A DNA stretch of 5,805 bases, from positions 1-5,805 of the forward strand of contig SLPP01000099.1 in assembly GCA_007131945.1 (NCBI GenBank), written 5' to 3'. The notes under the pieces were generated by a model. That model did not search any database. It worked only from the letters and a program-made list of their open reading frames with translations, and was not told the origin of the DNA. Positions within the stretch are counted from its first letter, which is position 1. Every line of letters starts with the position of its first letter. This document shows, piece after piece, positions 5,782 to 5,805 of the stretch. This DNA comes from Paracoccaceae bacterium. GTDB lineage: Bacteria; Pseudomonadota; Alphaproteobacteria; Rhodobacterales; Rhodobacteraceae. Both the position numbers and the translations under genes were made by a program.

Positions 5782-5805
5782 CCGGAGCCCTCTGCCGCCA
5801 TGGAC

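Larger units (their letters stand above)
3913..5805. mobile_element. Left end of an integrated genomic island or prophage-like element
   Basis: The element is defined by the tRNA-Lys scar at its left edge, a tyrosine recombinase gene reading inward, and a drop in GC. GC is about 42% across 3951-4060 and about 54% across 5461-5580, against clearly higher values in the backbone genes. The only cargo visible is one small regulator-like gene, so the type cannot be decided among genomic island, integrative conjugative element and prophage. The right end lies beyond the window. Confidence 0.75.

Noticed and set aside
5586..5801. 71-residue minus-strand open frame at the right edge
   Set aside because: It mostly overlaps the small regulator-like gene in antisense, and no motif or ribosome binding site supports it.

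Overview
The window looks like the chromosome of a high-GC alphaproteobacterium, most likely in the Rhodobacterales/Paracoccaceae. This rests on very GC-rich codon use, a cytochrome c' gene, and the compact alr-mlaE-mlaF arrangement. No species can be named from the sequence alone. The window has two parts: ordinary chromosomal backbone (about 1-3912) and the left end of an integrated mobile element (about 3913-5805). The boundary is a broken tRNA-Lys.

Backbone, all on the + strand. First comes the 3' part of a class II cytochrome c' gene (2-316). Four bases later is a membrane-anchored or exported diheme cytochrome c (321-1217). The two probably form an operon for periplasmic electron transfer. 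After a 69-base gap come three genes coupled by ATGA stop/start overlaps: alanine racemase (alr, 1287-2330), an MlaE-family permease (2327-3112) and its MlaF-family ATPase (3109-3849). Alr makes D-alanine for peptidoglycan. MlaE/MlaF form the inner-membrane core of a lipid transporter that maintains outer-membrane asymmetry. All three therefore serve the cell envelope. No MlaD/MCE substrate-binding gene follows, because the mobile element begins 63 bases after mlaF.

Element. Positions 3913-3959 hold the 3' part of a tRNA-Lys(TTT) gene on the - strand, from the anticodon stem-loop to CCA. The 5' half is absent. This is the usual scar (attL) left when a tyrosine recombinase integrates inside a tRNA gene. 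An AT-richer leader follows (about 42% GC over 3951-4060), with a plausible promoter and three copies of an 8-bp GTTACCCC/GGGGTAAC motif. Next is a complete tyrosine recombinase with an N-terminal DUF4102-type arm-binding domain (4126-5391). Overlapping its stop codon is a 112-aa protein (5388-5726) whose N-terminus resembles the DUF6499 'transcriptional regulator-like' domain found in integrative elements. The final 79 bases hold a small stem-loop and an open frame that runs off the edge.

I do not see a new multi-gene system. The most informative features are the tRNA-Lys attachment scar, the repeat-rich integrase leader, and the small integrase-coupled protein. The cargo and the other end of the element, where a restored tRNA-Lys is predicted, lie beyond the window.
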